Assembly: GCA_021107685.1 (NCBI GenBank)
Contig: JAIOSH010000518.1
Span: 1-5,116, forward strand
Source: Bacteroidales bacterium
GTDB taxonomy: Bacteria > Bacteroidota > Bacteroidia > Bacteroidales > SMBSF39
Direction: 5' to 3'
DNA length: 5,116 bases
How positions within the stretch are numbered: position 1 is the first letter of the stretch; each line of letters starts with the position of its first letter. The position numbers were made by a program, and so were the translations under genes. Positions 1 to 5,116 of this stretch are shown here, piece by piece. The notes under the pieces were generated by a model, which worked only from the letters and a program-made list of their open reading frames with translations, made no database searches and was not told the DNA's origin.

Positions 1-1008
1 AAAAAGTTAAATAATGATGCTATTATTTCCATAAGTTTAATGTCAACAGCAAATTATATCAGTGATGAAGCAAGGCAAATCAATTCTGTTTTATACAATA
101 CTTTAAAAAAAGTATTTAAAAATATTTTAATTATACCGGGCAATAAAAACTATTATTTAGCTTCGGATAATGAGTTAGATAGTAATATTACCAGAATGAT
201 AGAAAAAAAAGGAATTGACAATATTTATGTTAATCAGTATTATATTGATGACCAATTATTAAAAAACAGAAGCAATTACATATTAAATTCATTGGATAAA
301 GAAAATGTAGTTATTAATAAAGATTTTATGCCTGTTTCTTATTATCAGCAATTACAATATTGGTTAAGATATTTTAAATTTAATATTTGGATTTTAATAC
401 TAATAATTTTAATACTGTTATTTATAATACTATTAAGGTTAAAACCAATAAATTTAGGCTTATTTTCAGGTGGATTTGCCGCTTCTTCTATTGAAGTCTT
501 ACTATTAATATCTTTTCAGATTATTTATGGATATGTTTATCAAATGACTGGAATAATAATTACAATATTTATGACAGGGCTTGCTATTGGTGCATTATTT
601 TATAATAAGATACTTAAAGCTGTTAATATTAAAACCTTTATAAAAATTCAATTCACAATTGGTATATATTCAATAATTTTACCATTTTTGCTATTAGCAA
701 TTAATTCTATAAGAATAAATTCAATTATTGTTCATTTAATTTTCTTTTTACTAACAATAATTATTGCCATTGTTGTTGGAATGCAATTTTCAGTCGCTTC
801 AAAAATACAATCTCAAAAAGTTTCATCAATAGCAGCGGGAGCTTATAGCTCCGATTTATTAGGCTCTGCAATAGGAGCATTATTGGTTACTACTGTACTT
901 TTACCATTATTCGGAATAGTTAAAGTAAGTATTTTTATCGGGTTGCTGAATTTTATTACGGGATTTATCATTTTGTTGAAACAAAAAAAATATATACTTT
1001 TATCCTGA
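1..1008 (+). CDS. Membrane-bound spermidine synthase-like protein, C-terminal part (5' end outside window)
   Basis: The frame is open from the first base, so the ATG at 40 is internal and the gene is cut by the left edge; 335 residues are visible. Counting from the first visible codon, residues 1-121 match the end of a spermidine/spermine-synthase-like domain: a strand ending in SISL, then NYIS (about 18-21), the stretch IIPGNKNYYLASD (44-56), and DFMPVSYYQQLQYW (108-121). These are hallmarks of large membrane proteins that fuse an aminopropyltransferase fold to transmembrane helices. About seven hydrophobic segments follow, near 128-146, 156-176, 179-199, 216-234, 240-261, 284-304 and 307-327, including the family-typical YSSDLLGSAIGALL. 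The SAM-site and polyamine-site residues lie upstream and cannot be checked, so catalysis is unproven. The stop lies 16 bp before the radical SAM gene, suggesting one transcript. The family is confident; the substrate is unknown. Confidence 0.85.
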   Translation, partial: KKLNNDAIISISLMSTANYISDEARQINSVLYNTLKKVFKNILIIPGNKNYYLASDNELDSNITRMIEKKGIDNIYVNQYYIDDQLLKNRSNYILNSLDKENVVINKDFMPVSYYQQLQYWLRYFKFNIWILILIILILLFIILLRLKPINLGLFSGGFAASSIEVLLLISFQIIYGYVYQMTGIIITIFMTGLAIGALFYNKILKAVNIKTFIKIQFTIGIYSIILPFLLLAINSIRINSIIVHLIFFLLTIIIAIVVGMQFSVASKIQSQKVSSIAAGAYSSDLLGSAIGALLVTTVLLPLFGIVKVSIFIGLLNFITGFIILLKQKKYILLS

Positions 1009-1024
1009 ATTTTATTACAAATAT

Positions 1025-2191
1025 ATGCTAGGACAAAATAAAAAAATAAGTAAAAGAAAATTTATAAAATACAGTGTTATTGGATTGGGGGGATTGATTA
1101 CTGAAATGTATGGCTTAAAATTATTTTCTAATAACATAAAAAATTTAAATAATAATTTTAAGTTCACACCGAATTTATGGAAATGGAGCAAGGAAGCTTC
1201 ATATTATGTTTCCACTCCACGTGGAGTAAAGTGCCGGCTTTGTCCGAATTTCTGTTTAATCAAACCCGATGAAGAAAGTATTTGCCACACAAGGGTAAAT
1301 AAAGAAGGTAAATTATATACTATTGCGTATGGCAATCCTTGTGCCGTACATGTTGACCCGATTGAAAAAAAACCATTATTTCATTTTCTTCCAACAAGTA
1401 AAGCTTTTTCAATAGCAACAGCAGGATGTAATTTAGCATGTTTAAATTGTCAGAATTGGGAAATATCGCAATTTAGCCCTAATGAAACACAAAATCACGA
1501 TCTAATGCCTTTAAAGGTTGTTGAGCAATGTATAGAATATAATTGTGAATCAATTGCTTATACGTATTCCGAACCAATTGCTTTTTATGAATATACTTAT
1601 GATACAGCAAAAATTGCAAGAACAAAAGGAATAAAAAATATTTTAGTATCAGCCGGATATATTAATGAAAAACCTTTACGCGATATTTGTAGATATATTG
1701 ATGCTGCAAATATTGACCTTAAATCTTTTAGTAATGAAATTTATTCAATGTTAAATGCAGGAACTTTGCAACCTGTATTAAATACACTTAAAATTCTTAA
1801 ACAAGAAAATGTCTGGATAGAAATAACCAATCTTATTATCCCTAATTGGACTGATGATATTGATATGATAAAAAAAATGTGTGATTGGTTATATGATAAT
1901 GAATTATATGAATATCCTTTGCATTTTAGTCGTTTTCATCCAACGTATAAATTAAGTCAACTTCCGTCAACACCTGCTTCAACTTTGGAGAGAGCAAGAA
2001 AAATTGCATTGGAATCAGGTATAAAATATGTTTATATTGGTAATGTACCGGGTCATTCGGCTGAAAATACTTACTGTCCTGAATGTAAAAAATTACTTAT
2101 TGAAAGAAAAGGTTTTAGGATAATTTCAAATAATATTATTAACAGCACTTGTAAGTTTTGCGGTGAAAAAATTTCAGGTGTTTGGAAATAA
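1025..2191 (+). CDS. amrS: AmmeMemoRadiSam system radical SAM enzyme AmrS, with Tat-like N-terminal leader
   Basis: This 388-residue protein belongs to the radical SAM superfamily, near pyruvate formate-lyase activating enzymes, in the AmrS group. Such enzymes use a [4Fe-4S] cluster to cleave S-adenosylmethionine; the AmrS substrate is not established. The cluster motif is C135-x3-C139-x2-C142 within AGCNLACLNCQNWEIS. An N-terminal cysteine set (C70, C73, C77, C87) and a C-terminal zinc-ribbon-like pair (C351-x2-C354, C376-x2-C379) flank the barrel, as in AmrS proteins. YTYSEP (about 179-184), NIDLKSF (229-235) and FSRFHPTYKL (301-310) are also typical. Residues 1-35 are an extra leader: SKRKFIK at 9-15 resembles the twin-arginine motif with Lys for the first Arg, followed by a weakly hydrophobic stretch (about 16-34). 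The ATG at 1025 is chosen because it includes this leader; no Shine-Dalgarno site is seen. It probably shares a transcript with the upstream gene. AMMECR1 and MEMO partners are not in the window. Confidence 0.93.
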   Translation: MLGQNKKISKRKFIKYSVIGLGGLITEMYGLKLFSNNIKNLNNNFKFTPNLWKWSKEASYYVSTPRGVKCRLCPNFCLIKPDEESICHTRVNKEGKLYTIAYGNPCAVHVDPIEKKPLFHFLPTSKAFSIATAGCNLACLNCQNWEISQFSPNETQNHDLMPLKVVEQCIEYNCESIAYTYSEPIAFYEYTYDTAKIARTKGIKNILVSAGYINEKPLRDICRYIDAANIDLKSFSNEIYSMLNAGTLQPVLNTLKILKQENVWIEITNLIIPNWTDDIDMIKKMCDWLYDNELYEYPLHFSRFHPTYKLSQLPSTPASTLERARKIALESGIKYVYIGNVPGHSAENTYCPECKKLLIERKGFRIISNNIINSTCKFCGEKISGVWK

Positions 2192-2215
2192 TTAATATTA
2201 AATTTTTTTAATTAT
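2188..2215 (+). terminator. Possible weak terminator hairpin after amrS
   Basis: ATAATTAA at 2188-2195 and TTAATTAT at 2208-2215 form a perfect 8-bp inverted repeat overlapping the amrS stop codon, with a 12-nt loop that contains a run of seven T (2203-2209). The stem is made only of A/T pairs and the T run is in the loop, not after the stem, so this could be chance in A/T-rich DNA. A transcript end is expected in this gap because a separate promoter follows. Confidence 0.2.
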
Positions 2216-2230
2216 GTAAATTAGTTTATT

Positions 2231-2262
2231 TTTGCTGTTTTTAAAAAATTATTATAATTTTG
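2231..2262 (+). promoter_or_regulatory. Bacteroidota-type sigma-ABfr promoter for the Ig/PKD-like gene
   Basis: TTTG at 2231-2234 (-33 element) and TAATTTTG at 2255-2262 (-7 element, consensus TAnnTTTG) are separated by 20 bp, which fits the known Bacteroidota primary sigma-factor promoter. The -7 element ends 31 bp before the ATG at 2294, leaving a short A/T-rich leader. Both elements match exactly, although A/T-rich DNA raises the chance rate. This suggests the downstream gene is transcribed separately from amrS. Confidence 0.6.
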
Positions 2263-2293
2263 CTTTTTCAAATTTTAAATAAAATACTTAATA

Positions 2294-2938
2294 ATGAAAT
2301 CAAAAAAATCATTCAAATTAGCAACAATTTTTATTTTATCTGTTTTTATATTTTCAATATCTTATGCACAAGATATTCCAACAGATACTGTTTGTGCCGG
2401 CAGTAGTGAATATTATAAAGTATTGACTACACCCGGTTCAACTTATACATGGGTTATTAGTAACGGTGGTACACCTACTTATGGGGTAGATATAAAAAGT
2501 GACAGTATTAGAATACAATGGAGTGTTTGTACACAAATGGAGACTGAATATATAAAAGTAGTAGAGACCAATGAATTTGGTCGTTCAGGTGATACAATTA
2601 CATTACAGGTTTTACGCTATCCTATTCCAAGTGCAATTATTAGCGGCAGTGATACTCTCTTTGATGGTAATACAGGAACTGAGAAAATTAAAGTAACCCT
2701 GACAGGTACGCCTCCATGGGATATAATATATAATGATGGAAAAACCAATATTACTGTAAATGGAATAGAAGCCACTCCTTATACAATAAAAACCAGGTCA
2801 TTATCTAATCCACCATTATCACATACTTATACTTTAGTATCTGTTAAAAATGAATCCGGTTGTGAAGGTGAGATTTCCGGTTCAGCAATTATAACTGTTT
2901 CTCCTCCTATTAAAACAAGTAAAATATTCCACAGATAG
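2294..2938 (+). CDS. Small exported protein with two Ig/PKD-like domains
   Basis: The 214-residue product starts with a clear Sec signal peptide: Lys-rich residues 2-8, a hydrophobic core near 9-22, and likely cleavage after SYA (A25). Two beta-sandwich units follow. Unit one, about 30-108, begins DTVCAGSSEYYKV and contains GSTYTWVIS and a VVETNEFGRSGD turn, typical of PKD/Ig-like repeats in Bacteroidota surface proteins. Unit two, about 112-203, contains AIISGSDTLFDG, VTLTGTPPWDIIYNDG, TYTLVSVKNESGCEGEISGSA and ITV. The protein ends shortly after PPIKTSKIFHR with no T9SS sorting domain and no lipobox, so it is probably periplasmic or released, or lost its C-terminus. In large T9SS proteins such units occur in tandem before a sorting domain; here they stand alone. 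No enzyme motif is visible. A structural, binding or adhesin-subunit role is only inference. It has its own promoter. Confidence 0.85.
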   Translation: MKSKKSFKLATIFILSVFIFSISYAQDIPTDTVCAGSSEYYKVLTTPGSTYTWVISNGGTPTYGVDIKSDSIRIQWSVCTQMETEYIKVVETNEFGRSGDTITLQVLRYPIPSAIISGSDTLFDGNTGTEKIKVTLTGTPPWDIIYNDGKTNITVNGIEATPYTIKTRSLSNPPLSHTYTLVSVKNESGCEGEISGSAIITVSPPIKTSKIFHR

Positions 2939-3284
2939 AATTTTTTACTTTAACCGGATTTATCAAAGTTATAAGTATTAATAATAATATCAGTCTTTAA
3001 ATACGGTTTTTTATTAAAAGACTAATAAAGACAATATATTTATTGTTTGATAAATTTTTTAATATTCAATTCCCCGATTTATTACACACTCAAATTTATT
3101 TATATATTAATAATTAACATTCTTTTGTGAATAAATTCTTTATTATTTAAAAAAACGTATAAGTTTTTATACAATCTTTGTATAATAAATAGTTTATATC
3201 TGTAAAGTTATGTGCAAGTCAAAAAAAATTGATTTAAGAACATAAAATATTGATATTATTGACAAACTCTAAATAGTATATACA
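2939..3284. other. A/T-rich intergenic spacer without a credible gene
   Basis: These 346 bases have many stops in all frames and no recognisable coding or RNA gene. Several inverted repeats occur: AGTCTTT (2992-2998) with AAAGACT (3017-3023); ACAATA (3031-3036) with TATTGT (3041-3046) around a 4-nt loop; and TTTATCAAA (2959-2967) with TTTGATAAA (3046-3054), the latter followed directly by six T (3055-3060). Together they could fold into a transcript-end structure after the Ig/PKD-like gene, but all stems are short or A/T-rich. The second half (about 3061-3228) shows nothing I can identify; promoter candidates for the next gene lie near its end. Confidence 0.5.
3229..3261 (+). promoter_or_regulatory. 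Weak candidate promoter for the glucosaminidase gene
   Basis: TATTATTG at 3254-3261 matches seven of eight positions of the Bacteroidota -7 pattern TAnnTTTG, and TTG at 3229-3231 lies 22 bp upstream, slightly farther than usual. The -7 element ends 23 bp before the ATG at 3285. The match is imperfect and the DNA is A/T-rich, so this is only a candidate. Confidence 0.22.
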
Positions 3285-4256
3285 ATGAACTTAACTAATA
3301 TTAAATATTATTTTTTTATATTATTTATAAATTGTTTTCTTTTTACATACAGCCAGGTACCCCAAAAAAAGATTACCCGCGAGGAATATATTGAGAAATA
3401 TAAGGATATTGCCATACAGGAAATGAATATTTATAAAATCCCTGCAAGTATTACATTAGCACAGGGAATCCTTGAATCAGCAGATGGAAATAGCAAACTC
3501 TCGGTTAATGCAAATAATCATTTCGGTATAAAGTGCCACCTTGACTGGGAAGGTAAAACTTATTATATGGATGATGATGAAGAAGATGAATGTTTTCGTA
3601 AATATAATGACCCTTATGATTCATTTAAAGACCATTCATATTTTTTGAGCGAACGCGAAAGATATGCTTCGCTTTTTAAACTGAAAATTACTGATTATAA
3701 AGGATGGTCCCATGGATTGAAAAAAGCCGGTTATGCTACAAATTCAAAATATCCCCAACTACTTATTAAAATTATTGAAGAAAATAATTTACATATATAT
3801 GATAAAGAACTTGGCTCTGCCTTAGCTGAAAATACTTCAAACTTTACTTTTGAATCAAATCAGGATAATATACAGATTGATGATTTTAAACCCTTATCAA
3901 TAGGAGCAAATAACAGGAAGATATTTGTTAATAATGATTTAAAATTTATTATTGCCAGAAAAGGAGATACTTTTTATGAAATTGCACAGGATTTTGAAAT
4001 TTATACATGGCAAATCTATAAATATAATGATTTAAAGAAAAAAGATAAAATATCAGAAGGACAGATAATTTATCTGCAACGGAAAAAAAATAAAGGTAAT
4101 AGGAATTTTCATTTTGTTAATCGTGGTGAAACAATGTATTCAATAGCCCAATTACATGGTATAAAATTAAATAAATTGTATAAAAAGAATAATATGCCTA
4201 TTGGCACACAACCAAAAGCAGGACAAAAACTATGGCTTAGGAAGAAAAAAATTTAA
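3285..4256 (+). CDS. Exported glucosaminidase (GH73-like) with two C-terminal LysM domains
   Basis: The 323-residue product is a peptidoglycan hydrolase predicted to cleave N-acetylglucosaminyl bonds in the cell wall. Residues 1-23 are a Sec signal peptide (hydrophobic core about 8-21, cleavage near TYS|Q), which fixes the ATG at 3285; no Shine-Dalgarno site is seen. The glucosaminidase domain spans about 32-174. ITLAQGILESADGNS (56-70) carries the probable catalytic acid Glu64, followed by NNHFGIKC (77-84), ECFRKY (102-107), YDSFKDHSYFL (111-121) and KAGYAT (147-152) with a conserved Tyr150. C84 and C103 could form a disulfide. After a low-complexity linker (about 175-215), two LysM domains bind glycan: about 220-265 (ARKGDTFYEIAQDF) and 275-319 (VNRGETMYSIAQLHG). 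Domain order and length are normal for Bacteroidota members, which act in the periplasm in wall turnover or daughter-cell separation. It stands alone, convergent with the next gene. Confidence 0.93.
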   Translation: MNLTNIKYYFFILFINCFLFTYSQVPQKKITREEYIEKYKDIAIQEMNIYKIPASITLAQGILESADGNSKLSVNANNHFGIKCHLDWEGKTYYMDDDEEDECFRKYNDPYDSFKDHSYFLSERERYASLFKLKITDYKGWSHGLKKAGYATNSKYPQLLIKIIEENNLHIYDKELGSALAENTSNFTFESNQDNIQIDDFKPLSIGANNRKIFVNNDLKFIIARKGDTFYEIAQDFEIYTWQIYKYNDLKKKDKISEGQIIYLQRKKNKGNRNFHFVNRGETMYSIAQLHGIKLNKLYKKNNMPIGTQPKAGQKLWLRKKKI

Positions 4257-4285
4257 TTAGTGCTTGTCCATAAAATCACTCTCAA

Positions 4286-4364
4286 TGTTATTTCGACCGA
4301 AGGGAAAAATCTCCATCAATCTGTATATCGGGGCATGAGATTTCTTGCTCCTTTTGAAATGACA
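4286..4364. repeat. Dispersed Bacteroidota-type inverted-repeat element
   Basis: The left arm, 4286-4312, begins TGTTATTTCGACCGAAGGG; the right arm, 4338-4364, is its imperfect reverse complement ending GAAATGACA. By my alignment 19 of 27 positions pair, with perfect runs at both arm ends (ATTTC and AAATCT). The arms enclose a roughly 25-bp centre. The sequence type, TGTCATTTCGACCGAAGGGAG followed by AAATCTC and its mirror, is one I recognise as a multicopy short palindromic element found between genes in many Bacteroidota genomes. It sits between convergent genes, 29 bp after the glucosaminidase stop, and could act as a two-way transcript terminator. A 61-codon open frame across it (4260-4445, plus) is a by-product of the repeat, not a gene. 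Copy number in this genome is unknown. Confidence 0.75.
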
Positions 4365-4403
4365 GTTTTGAATAGTTTTCGTTCAGGCACCATATACGCT
4401 GTC

Positions 4404-4416
4404 ATGCACTGTGCAT
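4404..4416. repeat. 13-bp perfect palindrome ATGCAC-T-GTGCAT
   Basis: ATGCAC (4404-4409) and GTGCAT (4411-4416) are exact reverse complements around one central T. It lies three bases past the stop codon of the minus-strand gene. It could be a small hairpin stem at the transcript end or a protein-binding site; there is no adjacent T run on the minus strand, so a classic terminator is not supported. Confidence 0.35.
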
Positions 4417-4419
4417 TCC

Positions 4420-5116
4420 CTATCTTATTATCAATTTCTCTCTGATTTTCGATTTGTTTGTGACCAGTTCAATAATGTACATTCCTTGCTTGAGCATTGA
4501 AACATCAATTGTATTGGTTATTCGATGTTCATGTAATACCTTTTGGGCAATCCGGTTATAAATATTTACTTCATTTATAATTGCTCCATTCCTGACTGAA
4601 ATAAAAAGTTCTTTTTCTGTAGGGTTAGGATATATTGAAAATTCTGATTCGAAATTTATATTTGTTACTCCAACCTCACAGGCTGCTTCAACCTCATCAG
4701 GGCTGTTACAGCCAGATGCGTTCTCAAGGATTTCAATAACTCCGTTTGGACTTGTCAGATAATTGCAAATGCTTTCCACTTCACAAGTAGATAAGGAAAT
4801 GTTACAATAAATGTACAAATTATCAATAGAAGCTGCATCTATATTATCCAGTCCCGATAAATTTGTTAGGGCATCGTTGTGTGAAATATTAAGGCTTATC
4901 CAAATGGAAGTTATATTGTCAAGGGCTGTTAAACTTGTAAGGGAAGCGTTACCCTGAATCCAAAGGCTTCCTCCGATGGAAGTTACATTGTCAAGACCTG
5001 ATAAACTTGTCAGGGCAGAGTTGCCATCAATTGAAAAAGATCCCCCGAAAGCTGTCAAAACATTTAATCTGTTTAAATTAGTTATGTCATTCCCATTAAT
5101 CTTAACATTTCCTTCT
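4420..5116 (-). CDS. T9SS-secreted leucine-rich-repeat-like surface protein, C-terminal part (5' end outside window)
   Basis: The minus-strand frame is open to the right edge, so the start lies outside; a TTG at 5058-5056 is an internal Leu codon, not a start. Of 231 visible residues (numbered from the codon at 5115-5113), 11-107 are four repeats of about 24 residues, with pattern LTSLSGLDNVTSIGGSLWIQGNAS, a receptor-L/leucine-rich-type solenoid. A Cys-rich cap follows (C104, C111, C117, C136, C146; includes EVESICNYL and ASGCNSPDEVEAAC), a module I recognise at the end of such Bacteroidota repeat proteins. Residues about 160-231 are a type A T9SS sorting domain: SIYPNPTEKELFISV, NIYNRIAQKV, then KQGMYIIELV and the final KIREKLIIR. 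The mature protein should cross the outer membrane via the Por system and be anchored on the surface or released. A ligand is unknown; adhesion or recognition is inference. Confidence 0.9.
   Translation of the reverse strand, partial: EGNVKINGNDITNLNRLNVLTAFGGSFSIDGNSALTSLSGLDNVTSIGGSLWIQGNASLTSLTALDNITSIWISLNISHNDALTNLSGLDNIDAASIDNLYIYCNISLSTCEVESICNYLTSPNGVIEILENASGCNSPDEVEAACEVGVTNINFESEFSIYPNPTEKELFISVRNGAIINEVNIYNRIAQKVLHEHRITNTIDVSMLKQGMYIIELVTNKSKIREKLIIR
4795..5085 (-). repeat. Tandem 72-bp coding repeats (24-residue LRR-like units)
   Basis: Units run on the minus strand 5085-5014, 5013-4942, 4941-4870 and a diverged, one-codon-longer unit 4869-4795. The 72-bp period is visible directly: ATGGAAGTTA at 4904-4913 recurs at 4976-4985 (plus-strand reading). 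Conserved positions are LTxLxxLDNxTSI followed by a beta-strand and GN or HN. The repeats probably continue past the right edge. Similarity at DNA level between the second and third units suggests fairly recent internal duplication. Confidence 0.7.

Noticed and set aside
40..42. ATG at 40 as the true start of the spermidine-synthase-like gene
   Set aside because: The frame is open back to base 1, and the residues before it (SISL) fit the conserved strand of the family, so the gene begins outside the window.
2294..2938. Possible secreted substrate peptide of AmrS because of its position
   Set aside because: It has its own promoter, lies 102 bp away, and looks like a normal Ig/PKD-like exported protein; nothing in it suggests a radical SAM substrate.
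2992..3023. AGTCTTT/AAAGACT hairpin as a standard intrinsic terminator
   Set aside because: The stem is only seven perfect pairs with an 18-nt loop and no T run follows it; kept only as part of the spacer description.
4260..4445. A 61-codon plus-strand open frame between the glucosaminidase and the minus-strand gene
   Set aside because: It spans the dispersed inverted repeat, overlaps the end of the minus-strand sorting domain, and has no signal, domain or start context. Peptides such as ISTEGKN and MRFLAPFEMT are translations of the repeat arms.
5056..5058. TTG start for the minus-strand repeat protein
   Set aside because: The frame continues to the right edge with residues that complete another 24-residue repeat, and no signal peptide follows the TTG; it is an internal Leu codon.
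4795..5085. CRISPR-like array
   Set aside because: The 72-bp periodicity is in frame, encodes a regular protein repeat, and has no alternation of identical repeats with unique spacers.

Overview
The window looks like a chromosomal segment of a Bacteroidota bacterium, probably Bacteroidales- or Marinilabiliales-like from an environmental genome. The evidence is a strongly A/T-rich sequence, a lack of Shine-Dalgarno sites before the genes, a promoter of the Bacteroidota type (TTTG, then TAnnTTTG), a C-terminal type IX secretion (T9SS, Por) sorting domain, and several proteins whose closest recognisable relatives are Bacteroidota families. Order and genus cannot be fixed from this sequence alone.

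Layout. (1) Positions 1-2191 hold two closely spaced plus-strand genes, 16 bp apart. The first is the 3' part of a membrane-anchored spermidine-synthase-like (aminopropyltransferase-fold) protein, cut by the left edge. The second is a complete radical SAM enzyme of the AmmeMemoRadiSam type (AmrS) with an N-terminal Tat-like leader. (2) After a 102-bp gap carrying a good Bacteroidota promoter, positions 2294-2938 encode a small exported protein with two Ig/PKD-like beta-sandwich units and no T9SS sorting domain. (3) Positions 2939-3284 are an A/T-rich spacer with no credible gene. (4) Positions 3285-4256 encode an exported glucosaminidase (GH73-like) with two LysM domains, a peptidoglycan hydrolase. 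(5) Positions 4257-4419 separate convergent genes and hold a roughly 79-bp imperfect inverted repeat of the dispersed type common in Bacteroidota genomes. (6) The minus strand from 4420 to the right edge encodes the 3' part of a T9SS-secreted surface protein with 24-residue leucine-rich-type repeats, in DNA visibly richer in G+C than the left part.

How they work together. Only the first pair looks like a functional unit: tight spacing and shared orientation suggest co-transcription, and both products may sit at or across the inner membrane. This pair is the best candidate here for poorly described biochemistry, because the AmrS substrate is not established and the family's AMMECR1 and MEMO partners are absent from the window. 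The other three genes are cell-envelope or secreted proteins with no visible operon link. No RNA gene, CRISPR array, transposase, phage gene or defence module was seen.
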